Positions 23,645-30,851 of a stretch of 40,374 bases of DNA are shown piece by piece. This stretch comes from Jiangella anatolica (GTDB lineage: Bacteria > Actinomycetota > Actinomycetes > Jiangellales > Jiangellaceae): the NCBI RefSeq assembly GCF_003236295.1, contig NZ_POTW01000059.1, positions 1-40,374 on the forward strand, given 5' to 3'. Both the position numbers and the translations under genes were made by a program. Every line of letters starts with the position of its first letter. The first letter of the stretch is position 1. The notes under the pieces were generated by a model. It was not told where the DNA came from, did not search any database, and saw nothing but the letters and a program-made list of their open reading frames with translations.

Positions 23645-24563
23645 GGCGGATCCTCGGGTCGAGCACGCCGTAGAGCAGGTCCACGACGAGGTTGGCCAGG
23701 AGGAAGATCACGACGAGGACGGTGGCGACGCCGACGACGACCGGCCCCTGCTGCGCCGCGATGGACGAGAACAGCAGCTGGCCGACACCTGGCAGGTTGA
23801 ACACGCCCTCGATGATCACGGTGCCGCCCAGCAGGTAGCCCAGGTCGATGCCGAGGAACGTCACCGCCGGGATCAGCGAGTTGCGCAGCACGTGCCGGTA
23901 CACGACCCGGCGCGGGCTCAGCCCCTTCGCCGTGGCCGTCTTGACGTAGTCGGCGCGCAGGTTCTCCAGCATGCTGGCGCGCACCAGCCGGGCCACCGAC
24001 GCCAGCCCGAACACCGCCAGGATGATCGACGGCAGCAGGTAGCTCACCGGCCAGCCCTCGTCGATGCCGGACACTGGGACGATCCCCAGCCGCACCCCGA
24101 ACACGATCTGCGCGGTGTACGCGAGCACGAACACCGGGATCGAGATCACGCCGACGGTGAAGAACAGCACCGTGTGGTCCAGCCAGGTGCCCTTGCGCAG
24201 CGCCGTCAGCACGCCCAGGCCGACGCCCAGCACCACCTGGATCACCCACGCCGTCAGCGCCAGCCGGATCGTCACCGGCCACCGCTGCGCCATGAGATCG
24301 GCGACCGGCCGGCCGTTGAAGTCGGTGCCGAGGTCGCCGGTGAACAGGTTGCCGAGGTACTTGAGGTACTGCAGCAGCACCGGGTCGTCCAGGTTGAACT
24401 GCGCCCGCATCGCGTTGATGACGCTGTCCGGCAGCTGCCGGTCGCCGCCCAGGGCCCGGATCGGGTCGCCCGGCAGCGCGTAGACCGCCAGGTAGATGAG
24501 CAACGTGACGCCGAAGAAGACCAGCACCAGCTGCAGCAGGCGCCCGACGACGTACTTGCCCAT
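23637..24563 (-). CDS. Peptide-type ABC transporter permease (DppB/OppB family)
   Basis: The 308-residue membrane protein starts with YVVGRLLQLVLVFFGVTLLI, the canonical DppB first helix, followed by LPGDPI and the large periplasmic-side segment. The EAA-like coupling loop is TATAKGLSPRRVVYRHVLRN near residues 190-210, and it ends DLLYGVLDPRI. The ATG at 24563 lies 9 bases after the M14 peptidase stop and has GAGG eight bases upstream. It pairs with the DppC-like protein to form the membrane channel of a peptide or opine importer. Confidence 0.93.
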   Translation of the reverse strand: MGKYVVGRLLQLVLVFFGVTLLIYLAVYALPGDPIRALGGDRQLPDSVINAMRAQFNLDDPVLLQYLKYLGNLFTGDLGTDFNGRPVADLMAQRWPVTIRLALTAWVIQVVLGVGLGVLTALRKGTWLDHTVLFFTVGVISIPVFVLAYTAQIVFGVRLGIVPVSGIDEGWPVSYLLPSIILAVFGLASVARLVRASMLENLRADYVKTATAKGLSPRRVVYRHVLRNSLIPAVTFLGIDLGYLLGGTVIIEGVFNLPGVGQLLFSSIAAQQGPVVVGVATVLVVIFLLANLVVDLLYGVLDPRIRHE

Positions 24564-24572
24564 GCCGTGACC

Positions 24573-25943
24573 TCAGCCGCGTCCGGCCGCGTGCGCGGCG
24601 GTGACGAGGATGGCGGCGTACTGCACAGCCGCCAGCTTGCCGTACGGGATGGCCTGCGCGGGCGTCACCTGGGCGGCCTCGGCGGCCCAGCCGTCGTACA
24701 GCGCGGACATCGCCGCATGCTGCTCGCGGATCGTGGGCGTGCCGTTGCCGACGGCCAGCTCGCCGTCCAGCGCCCGCAGCAGCGTCCCGCCCCAGCGCAG
24801 CCGGAACATGTGCACCGCGTCCAGGCACCCGAACTGCTCGGACACCGTCGCCGGGCGCTGCGCGTCCGGCTGCGCGGCCCGGTGCTCGGACTGGCGCGCC
24901 ATCTTGTCCAACAGCGGCACGAACGCCTCGGAGGAACGGACGAACGGCGAGCGGACGGAGAAGCTCGGCCGGGCCGCCGCGAGGATCCGGTCCAGCCGCG
25001 TGTGGACGTCGCGCAGCCCGGCGGCCTGCTCGCCCAGCACGTCGGCATACGTGCGGCTGAGCAGGGTGTCGTCGTCGGCGTCCGGGTGGGTCCAGTACGG
25101 CATCTCGGTGACCAGCGTCAACGTGCCGTACTTGGCCGCGTACGCCGCGCTGGAGTCGCCGGACTGCCGGTAGGTCGGGTCCAGCCCGGCCGCCTCGGTG
25201 AAGTCGTACTGGTCCTGGCTGCGGATCATCCCGAAGATCGCCGGCGCGTACCGCTCGACGTACGGCGCCTCCGGCTCGCCGGTGTCCAGCGGCAGGCCGA
25301 CGTCGGCCGCGATCCGGTGCAGCAGCGGGTAGAGCTGCGGCTCCGGCCGGGACAGGTAGTAGTAGACGCCGCCGTACTCGCCGTTGTGCAGCGAGCACAT
25401 GAACGCCGGCCTGGTGTCGTCGATCAGCCGCATCAGCGCAACCGTCTCCGGCATCATCCGGTCGAAGTAGGCCCGCTTGTAGGCGAACGGGAACGTCCAC
25501 TCGACCTGCTCGTCCGGCGCCGGACGGTAGAACTTGCGGCCGTACTCGGTCCGGGTCAGCGGGCCGCGGAACCAGCCCTCGTTGAGCCGCATGCCGTCAG
25601 GGTCGATGCACGGCACGACGTGCCAGGTGTAGCCCATCCGGTCCAGCAGGTCGCGGTCGGTGGTCAGCCGCTCCATCAGGTGCAGCGCGGTGATGTTGCC
25701 GATCGGCTCGTTCGGGTGCACGCCGCCGAAGACGACGGCGTGCCGGTCCGCGGAGCCGATCGTGATCGCCTCGATCGGCTCACCGAGCCGCGACGTGCCC
25801 ACCCGGCGGATCCGGGTCACGTCCGGGTGGGCCGCGTGCGTGCGCTCCAGCGCGGCCGCCAGCTCGTCGACCGTCGGGAACGCGTCGGCCTCCGGCTGGA
25901 CCCGTAGTGCCTCGTCGACCAGGTGGGACGTCGGGATCGTCAC
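24573..25943 (-). CDS. M14-family zinc carboxypeptidase, cytosolic, within the peptide-transport operon
   Basis: The 456-residue protein lacks a signal peptide. The M14 zinc site is seen as HPNEP (H76, E79) and LHNG (H186). E280 in LVTEMPYW is in the place of the catalytic glutamate, and IDPDGMRLNEGW supplies the usual substrate-binding segment. About 150 extra C-terminal residues form a helical region. The start is GTG 25943 with GAAGGG upstream. It lies between the binding protein and the permeases, so it probably processes the imported peptide in the cytoplasm, as MpaA does for murein peptides. The particular substrate is unknown. Confidence 0.87.
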   Translation of the reverse strand: MTIPTSHLVDEALRVQPEADAFPTVDELAAALERTHAAHPDVTRIRRVGTSRLGEPIEAITIGSADRHAVVFGGVHPNEPIGNITALHLMERLTTDRDLLDRMGYTWHVVPCIDPDGMRLNEGWFRGPLTRTEYGRKFYRPAPDEQVEWTFPFAYKRAYFDRMMPETVALMRLIDDTRPAFMCSLHNGEYGGVYYYLSRPEPQLYPLLHRIAADVGLPLDTGEPEAPYVERYAPAIFGMIRSQDQYDFTEAAGLDPTYRQSGDSSAAYAAKYGTLTLVTEMPYWTHPDADDDTLLSRTYADVLGEQAAGLRDVHTRLDRILAAARPSFSVRSPFVRSSEAFVPLLDKMARQSEHRAAQPDAQRPATVSEQFGCLDAVHMFRLRWGGTLLRALDGELAVGNGTPTIREQHAAMSALYDGWAAEAAQVTPAQAIPYGKLAAVQYAAILVTAAHAAGRG

Positions 25944-25985
25944 TCTCTGCCCTTCTCTGCGTGCTGCTCTGTCACGGTGCCGCCG

Positions 25986-27599
25986 TTAGTTGACGACGAC
26001 CTCGGTGAGCTCGATCTGGTCGAACCCGATGATCACGTTGGACACGTTGGCGCTGTGCGCGTAGACGTACTTGGCGTAGAACAGCGGGACGATCGGGAAG
26101 TCCGCGAGGATCTGCTCCTCGGCCGCCTTGTACAGCTCGGTGGCCTCGTCCAGCGACGGCGCCGCGTCCGCCTGCGCGATCAGCGCGTCGACCTCGGGGT
26201 TCGCGTACGTGCCGGCGCCCGCGCGGCCGTCGCCGTTGGAGCTGAACACCGACCACAGCAGGCTCTGCATGCTCGGGTACAGCGAGCCCCAGCCGCCCCG
26301 GAACGGGCCGGTGGCCTGCTGGTTGTTGAGGGCGTCGATGAACTGGACGAAGCCCGGCTGGCTCTTCGTGACGACCTCCTCGATGCCGAGGTTCTGCCGG
26401 ATCTGGTTGGCCAGCGCCTCGAACGTCTGGTCGTAGCCGACGCCGCCGGGGAACCAGATCTCCATCGGGCCCTCCCAGCCGCCGGCCTCGGCCAGCAGCT
26501 CCTTGGCCCGGTCGGGGTCGAACTCGCAGAACTCACCGCACAGGCCCTCGGTGCCGCCACCAGGGGCGGACGGGCCGTGCAGCGACGTCGCCGGCGTGTA
26601 GAGGCCGCCGAAGATCGCCTCGTTGACGGCTTCGCGGTCGATCGCCATCGAGACGGCCTGCCGCAGCCGCGGGTCCTGGAAGCGCGGGTCCCACAGCGGG
26701 AAGCCGAGCCAGTCCAGCCGGATCGCGTTGAACGCGATGAAGCTGTCCGGGAAGTCGGTCGCGACCTGCTTGTACTTCTCCTGCGGCACCGAGACGATGT
26801 CGACCGCGCCGCCGATCGCGTCGGTGTAGGCGGTCGTGGTGTCGCTGTAGATGCGGAACGTGATGCCGTCGGCCTTGGGCTGCGGGCCCTGGTAGTCCTC
26901 GTACCGGGTCACCGAGAGCTGCACGTCGTGCTCCCACGTGCCGTCCATCATGAACGGCCCGTTGCCGACCGGCGCCTCGTTGAACGCGTCGAAGTCCTCG
27001 AACGCGACCTCGGGCAGCGGGTAGAAGCCGGGCTGGCCCAGCTTGTACGGGAACTGGCTGTCGGCCGTCTTCAGCGTCACCCGCAGCGTGTTCTCGTCGA
27101 CGACCTCGACGCCGGACAGCGTGTCGGTCGCCGGGGTGCCCTCGGCCGGGTTCAGCTCGTCCCAGCCGACGATGTTGGCCAGCTGGGCGTTGTTGCCCCA
27201 CGCGTTGGGCCCGTAGGCGGTGGCGTTCCAGGCGTCGGCGTAGCTCTGCGCCGTCACCGGCGTGCCGTCGTGGAAGGTCCAGCCGGGCTTGAGCGCGATG
27301 GTCCAGACGATGTTGTCGTCGCTCTCGATCGACTCGGCGTGCAGCAGCTGCGGCTCGCTCTGGTCGCCGAACTTGACCAGGCCGGAGAAGAGCGCGTGCA
27401 TCTCGTCGAACGCGCCCTGGGAGCGGCCGGGCAGGAGGAAGTCGGGTTCGTCGATGCCGACGGAGAAGATGCCGCCGCTGCTCTCGCCGCCGCCGTCCCC
27501 GCCGGTGCTGGAGTCGTCGTCGGAGCCGCCACCACAGGCGGTGACGGTGAGGAGAGCAGCACCGACAGCGAGTGCTGTGAGCCGTTGCCACGTGCGCAT
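25986..27599 (-). CDS. Peptide/opine-type ABC substrate-binding lipoprotein (SBP_bac_5)
   Basis: The 537-residue lipoprotein has a signal peptide ending in the lipobox VTAC, with C22 as lipidation site, then a Gly/Ser/Asp linker (GGGSDDDSSTGGDGGGESS). The mature part is a family 5 binding protein: DNIVWTIALKPGWTFHDGTPV near residues 95-115, DPRFQDPRLRQAVSMAIDRE near 305-325, and EQILADFPIVPLFY near the end. ATG 27599 has GAGAGG five bases upstream, so the GTG at 27605 is unlikely. It is the first gene of the operon, divergent from a GbsR-type regulator. Confidence 0.93.
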   Translation of the reverse strand: MRTWQRLTALAVGAALLTVTACGGGSDDDSSTGGDGGGESSGGIFSVGIDEPDFLLPGRSQGAFDEMHALFSGLVKFGDQSEPQLLHAESIESDDNIVWTIALKPGWTFHDGTPVTAQSYADAWNATAYGPNAWGNNAQLANIVGWDELNPAEGTPATDTLSGVEVVDENTLRVTLKTADSQFPYKLGQPGFYPLPEVAFEDFDAFNEAPVGNGPFMMDGTWEHDVQLSVTRYEDYQGPQPKADGITFRIYSDTTTAYTDAIGGAVDIVSVPQEKYKQVATDFPDSFIAFNAIRLDWLGFPLWDPRFQDPRLRQAVSMAIDREAVNEAIFGGLYTPATSLHGPSAPGGGTEGLCGEFCEFDPDRAKELLAEAGGWEGPMEIWFPGGVGYDQTFEALANQIRQNLGIEEVVTKSQPGFVQFIDALNNQQATGPFRGGWGSLYPSMQSLLWSVFSSNGDGRAGAGTYANPEVDALIAQADAAPSLDEATELYKAAEEQILADFPIVPLFYAKYVYAHSANVSNVIIGFDQIELTEVVVN

Positions 27600-27659
27600 G
27601 GTCACCTCTCGGGGTGTGCCGCGGGCAGTCTCGGTGCCCGTTCGCTTGAAGTGTGGGTG

Positions 27660-27689
27660 AATCTAGTGACACTCTGAAGTTTCAAGCAA
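27660..27689 (-). promoter_or_regulatory. Probable promoter of the peptide-transport operon
   Basis: On the minus strand, TTGCTT (27689-27684), an 18-base spacer and TAGATT (27665-27660) form a moderate promoter about 60 bases before the binding-protein ATG. TTGAAA (27685-27680) is a better hexamer but gives only a 14-base spacer. Confidence 0.45.
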
Positions 27690-27718
27690 GGGGTTCGTTC
27701 GTCGAACTTTCAGAAGTT
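27675..27718. promoter_or_regulatory. Candidate operator dyads for the divergent GbsR-type regulator
   Basis: Two dyads with shared AAGTT/AACTT half-sites lie in the divergent region: TGAA-GT-TTCA at 27675-27684 and AACTT-TCAG-AAGTT at 27705-27718. A third, TTCG-N5-CGAA (27694-27706), lies between them. The first sits between the -35 and -10 of the transport-operon promoter, a repressor-like position. Confidence 0.5.
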
Positions 27719-27785
27719 ACTGAGACTTAACCGTACTGGCGGAGCCTGGCGGTCATGGCCCACCATGTGGGCCTGAGGAGGTGTC

Positions 27786-28277
27786 ATGGCGGACGACCGG
27801 GCGAAGCTCGAGTTCTTCGTCGAGGAGCTCGGGGTGCTCTTCGAGGAGATGGGGGAGCGGCGGATGAACGGCCGCGTCCTCGGCTATCTCATGCTCAGCC
27901 CCGAACCTCACGTGTCCACGGCGGAGCTGATGCGGGAGCTGAACGCCAGCGCGGGCTCCATCTCGGCCGCGACACGGGCGCTCTCCTCGCCGGGCTTCAT
28001 CCGCCGCGTCTCGGTGCCCGGCTCCCGCGGCCACTTCTACCGGGCCGACGAGGACGTGTGGGGCGCGTTCCTCGCCGCCGAGCACCGCTACCTCTACAAA
28101 CGCCAGCGGTTGGCCGACGAGGTCATGGCCGCGCTGGAGGGCGCCGACGACATCGTCAGCCGCCGGATGGCGAACATGCGCGACTACTTCAACTGGCTCG
28201 AGGCCCGTCACCGCACGCTGGGCAACGAGTGGGAGGAGTACAAGCGCCAGCGCGACGCCGAGCGCGACGGCGGCTGA
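27786..28277 (+). CDS. GbsR/MarR-family transcriptional regulator
   Basis: The 163-residue winged-helix protein begins with a helix (FFVEELGVLFEEMGERRMNG), then the HTH at about residues 25-75 (RVLGYLMLSPEPHVSTAELM; NASAGSISAATRAL) and the wing (FIRRVSVPGSRGHFYRAD). A long C-terminal helix (AHR-type, to about 150) should form the dimer. The pattern is that of GbsR-like MarR proteins. GAGGAGG at 27775-27781 is a strong ribosome-binding site for ATG 27786. Its divergent neighbour, the peptide-transport operon, is the probable target, with dyads between them. Confidence 0.9.
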   Translation: MADDRAKLEFFVEELGVLFEEMGERRMNGRVLGYLMLSPEPHVSTAELMRELNASAGSISAATRALSSPGFIRRVSVPGSRGHFYRADEDVWGAFLAAEHRYLYKRQRLADEVMAALEGADDIVSRRMANMRDYFNWLEARHRTLGNEWEEYKRQRDAERDGG

Positions 28278-28299
28278 CGGAACCGACCGTTCACGGGGC

Positions 28300-28506
28300 G
28301 TTCAGGCGTGTCCTATCGCCGGGGTCCTGCCGGACGGTAATCTTGGCAGTGGCGGACGGTGAGTAGCCGGCCGCTCGGGAGGCCCGTCCTACGTGCTGAC
28401 ACCATGGCGCGAACGGAGGGCCGGCACCCGGCCCGGTGGGCTCGGTCCCGGCACTCCGCGCGACACAGACGCCTGAACCGTCAGGGTGCACTCAGGCGTG
28501 AGGGAG
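28300..28506 (+). promoter_or_regulatory. phoH leader with two mutually exclusive pairings next to the ribosome-binding site
   Basis: In the 235-base gap before phoH, 28469-28476 (ACGCCTGA) can pair perfectly with 28492-28499, making an 8-bp hairpin that ends one base before the Shine-Dalgarno AGGGAG (28501-28506). The same strand segment, 28469-28478, is also the perfect complement of 28300-28309 (GTTCAGGCGT), a 10-bp long-range pairing. Only one can form at a time. The 159 bases between are GC-rich and could fold. No known riboswitch class is recognised. Confidence 0.45.
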
Positions 28507-28512
28507 ACGGAC

Positions 28513-29853
28513 GTGGCCGCTTCCAAGAATCAGACCCGTCGTCGCACCACCCGGCAGGAGCCGGCACGCCGCACCTACGTTCTCGATACGAGCGTGCTGC
28601 TGGCCGACCCCTACGCGATCCTCCGGTTCGCCGAGCACGAGGTCGTGCTGCCGATCGTGGTGATCACTGAACTCGAGGCCAAGCGCCACCACCCCGAACT
28701 GGGGTACTTCGCGCGAGCGGCATTGCGGCTGCTCGACGAGTTGCGGGTGGAGCATGGCCGTCTCGACGACCCCGTACCGGTCGGCGATGAGGACGGCACG
28801 GTCCGCGTGGAGCTCAACCACACCGATCCCGAGGTGCTGCCGGCCGGGTTCCGGCTGGGCGACAACGACTCCCGCATCCTCGCGGTGGCCCGCAACCTGG
28901 CCGCCGAGGGGAACGACGTGACGCTCGTGTCGAAGGACCTGCCGATGCGGGTCAAGGCGTCCTCGGTCGGCCTGCACGCCGAGGAGTACCGCGCCGAGAC
29001 GGTCGTCGAGTCCGGGTGGACCGGCATGGCCGAGCTCGAGGTGGCCGGCACCGTGCTCGACGAGCTGTACGAGAACGGCTACGCCGACCTCGAGGACGCC
29101 CGTGAGCTGCCCTGCCACACCGGCCTGGTGCTGCACAGCGAGCGCGGCAGCGGCCTCGGCCGGATGACGGCGGACAAGCGGATCAAGCTCGTCCGCGGCG
29201 ACCGCGAGGCGTTCGGCCTGCACGGCCGATCCGCCGAGCAGCGGATCGCGCTGGACCTGCTGCTCGACGACGAGATCGGCATCGTCTCGCTGGGCGGCCG
29301 GGCCGGCACCGGCAAGTCGGCGCTGGCGCTGTGTGCCGGACTCGAGGCGGTCATGGAGCGGCGGCTGCACAAGAAGGTCGTGGTGTTCCGGCCGCTGTAC
29401 GCGGTCGGCGGTCAGGACCTCGGCTACCTGCCGGGCAGCGAGTCGGAGAAGATGAACCCCTGGGCGCAGGCGGTCTTCGACACACTCGGCGCGCTGACCA
29501 CGCAGGACGTCATCGACGAGGTGGTCGCGCGGGGCATGCTCGAGGTGCTGCCGCTGACCCACATCCGCGGCCGGTCGCTGCACGACGCGTTCGTCATCGT
29601 CGACGAGGCGCAGTCGCTGGAGCGCAACGTGCTGCTGACCGTCCTGTCGCGCATCGGCAGCAACTCCCGCGTGGTCCTCACGCACGACGTCGGGCAGCGC
29701 GACAACCTCCGCGTCGGCCGGCACGACGGCGTCGTCGCGGTGGCCGAGAAGCTCAAGGGACACCCGCTGTTCGCGCACGTCACGCTGACCCGCTCGGAGC
29801 GCTCGCCGATCGCCGCGCTGGTCACCGAGATGCTGGAGCAGCTGCCCGGGTGA
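28513..29853 (+). CDS. phoH2: PhoH2-type protein: PIN ribonuclease domain fused to PhoH ATPase
   Basis: The 446-residue protein has an N-terminal PIN domain (about 15-140: [17 protein letters not shown], with acidic residues in [10 protein letters not shown] and GDNDSRILA) and a C-terminal PhoH P-loop ATPase. Walker A is [11 protein letters not shown] near 260-270, Walker B is [10 protein letters not shown] near 360-368, and sensor-type THDVGQRDN follows. Homologous mycobacterial PhoH2 is an ATP-dependent RNA helicase/ribonuclease. The start is GTG 28513, six bases after AGGGAG; upstream GTGs at 28486 and 28498 lie inside the leader hairpin. Confidence 0.93.
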   Translation: MAASKNQTRRRTTRQEPARRTYVLDTSVLLADPYAILRFAEHEVVLPIVVITELEAKRHHPELGYFARAALRLLDELRVEHGRLDDPVPVGDEDGTVRVELNHTDPEVLPAGFRLGDNDSRILAVARNLAAEGNDVTLVSKDLPMRVKASSVGLHAEEYRAETVVESGWTGMAELEVAGTVLDELYENGYADLEDARELPCHTGLVLHSERGSGLGRMTADKRIKLVRGDREAFGLHGRSAEQRIALDLLLDDEIGIVSLGGRAGTGKSALALCAGLEAVMERRLHKKVVVFRPLYAVGGQDLGYLPGSESEKMNPWAQAVFDTLGALTTQDVIDEVVARGMLEVLPLTHIRGRSLHDAFVIVDEAQSLERNVLLTVLSRIGSNSRVVLTHDVGQRDNLRVGRHDGVVAVAEKLKGHPLFAHVTLTRSERSPIAALVTEMLEQLPG

Positions 29854-29891
29854 GCGAAGTCTCATTTCGTTGATTCGTCAGCTATGTCCGG

Positions 29892-29935
29892 GACTCCCGC
29901 GTCACCCCGCCGCCGCGCGTGGTGACGCGGGAGTC
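29892..29935 (+). terminator. Terminator hairpin after phoH2
   Basis: A perfect 15-bp stem pairs 29892-29906 with 29921-29935 around a 14-base GC-rich loop, followed by TTCGC. It lies 38 bases after the phoH2 stop, so the next gene has its own promoter. Confidence 0.75.
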
Positions 29936-29999
29936 TTCGCTGGTCAGCCCGGTTAGCCGGGGTGAGCGGCGACGGCGTCCGCGTCGGGCGGCGCCGATC

Positions 30000-30040
30000 G
30001 GCGTCACGTAGCCGCAGGGCGTCACGATCGGTCGCGTGAC
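30000..30040. promoter_or_regulatory. Repeated GGCGTCACG elements upstream of the secreted lysozyme-fold gene
   Basis: GGCGTCACG occurs at 30000-30008 and again at 30018-30026, 18 bases apart. The second copy is followed by the inverted half CGTGAC at 30035-30040 (6-bp dyad, 8-base centre). They lie about 75-110 bases before the coding start and look like binding sites for a regulator. I see no convincing promoter hexamers nearby. Confidence 0.45.
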
Positions 30041-30112
30041 ACGCCGAGGAGTTGGCAACGATCACGATTCCATTGCAGGGTGGTGGAGCCCTACAGGAAG
30101 GTTCACCCACTC

Positions 30113-30790
30113 GTGCATCGAAGACGCAGCCGTCTGCGCCGCATCGCAGCCGGCCTCGGACTCCTCGCATCGATCACCGTTCTCGCCACCCTGCTGACAG
30201 GGTGGCTCGTCGACTCCGCCGGCTCCGGCGCCACCGCCACGGTGAGTGCCGACGCCGAACAGCTCACGCTGCCGGAGGTCGGCGCCAAGGCCCAGGAGCC
30301 GCAGCGGCCGTCGCTGGAGCAGGACCTCGCCGCCGCGGCCGAGGCGCAGGTGCAGGCCGAAGCCGAGGCCGCCCGCGCTCAGGCGGAGGCCGAGGCCAAG
30401 GCGAAGGCCGAGGCAGAGGCGGCGGCCGCCGCCGAGGCGGCCCGGCAGGCAGCGGCCGAGGAGGCCGCCCGGTCGCTGGAGCGGGCCATCGAGGACCCGC
30501 AGTCCGCCGCTCGCACGCTGATGGCCGACTACGGCTGGGGCGACGAGCAGTTCCAGTGCCTGGACAACCTGTGGACCCGCGAGTCCAACTGGAGCCACAC
30601 GGCCGAGAACCCGTCCTCCGGCGCGTACGGCATCCCGCAGTCGCTGCCGGCGGACAAGATGTCCCGCTTCGGCGACGACTACCGCACCAACCCGGTCACC
30701 CAGATCGAGTGGGGCCTCTGGTACATCGAGGGTCGCTACGGCGACCCGTGCGGTGCCTGGGCGCACTCGGAATCCGTCGGCTGGTACTGA
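30113..30790 (+). CDS. Secreted lysozyme-fold (transglycosylase-like) protein with coiled-coil linker
   Basis: The 225-residue protein has a signal peptide or anchor (about 1-33: basic HRRRSRLRR, then GLGLLASITVLATLLTGWLV), a short linker, and an Ala/Glu/Lys-rich coiled coil (about 70-125). The C-terminal domain of about 90 residues contains FQCLDNLWTRESNW with E157 in the catalytic position of SLT-type lysozyme folds, SGAYGIPQ, and ends SVGWY. Such domains cleave peptidoglycan glycans. GTG 30113 has AGGAAGG 12 bases upstream, a long spacing; GTG 30080 or 30083 would extend the N-terminus. Two cysteines (LDCL-type and DPCGAW) could pair. Confidence 0.85.
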   Translation: MHRRRSRLRRIAAGLGLLASITVLATLLTGWLVDSAGSGATATVSADAEQLTLPEVGAKAQEPQRPSLEQDLAAAAEAQVQAEAEAARAQAEAEAKAKAEAEAAAAAEAARQAAAEEAARSLERAIEDPQSAARTLMADYGWGDEQFQCLDNLWTRESNWSHTAENPSSGAYGIPQSLPADKMSRFGDDYRTNPVTQIEWGLWYIEGRYGDPCGAWAHSESVGWY

Positions 30791-30799
30791 TCCCCCCGG

Positions 30800-30836
30800 A
30801 ACGCTCCCGTCACCGCTGCCGGTGACGGGAGCGTTT
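30800..30836. terminator. Strong hairpin terminator between the lysozyme-fold gene and fumC
   Basis: A perfect 16-bp stem pairs 30800-30815 with 30820-30835 around the loop CTGC. It is flanked by TTT on the plus-strand 3' side. It lies ten bases after the plus-strand stop and 16 bases before the convergent fumC stop, so it can act in both directions. Confidence 0.85.
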
Positions 30837-30851
30837 CGTCATCTCTGAGCC

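Noticed and set aside
23412-25907. Plus-strand 831-codon open frame opposite the permease and M14 genes
   Set aside because: Composition is Arg/His/Gln/Val-rich, typical of antisense frames in GC-rich DNA; the minus strand carries three well-recognised genes.
29854-30112. Possible c-di-AMP (ydaO) riboswitch before the secreted lysozyme-fold gene
   Set aside because: A GTCAGCTA string at 29878-29885 and GGGGTGAG near 29969 recall pieces of the motif, but the required GGGGTGAATC-like core and the two-fold layout are absent, and the first string sits next to the phoH2 terminator.
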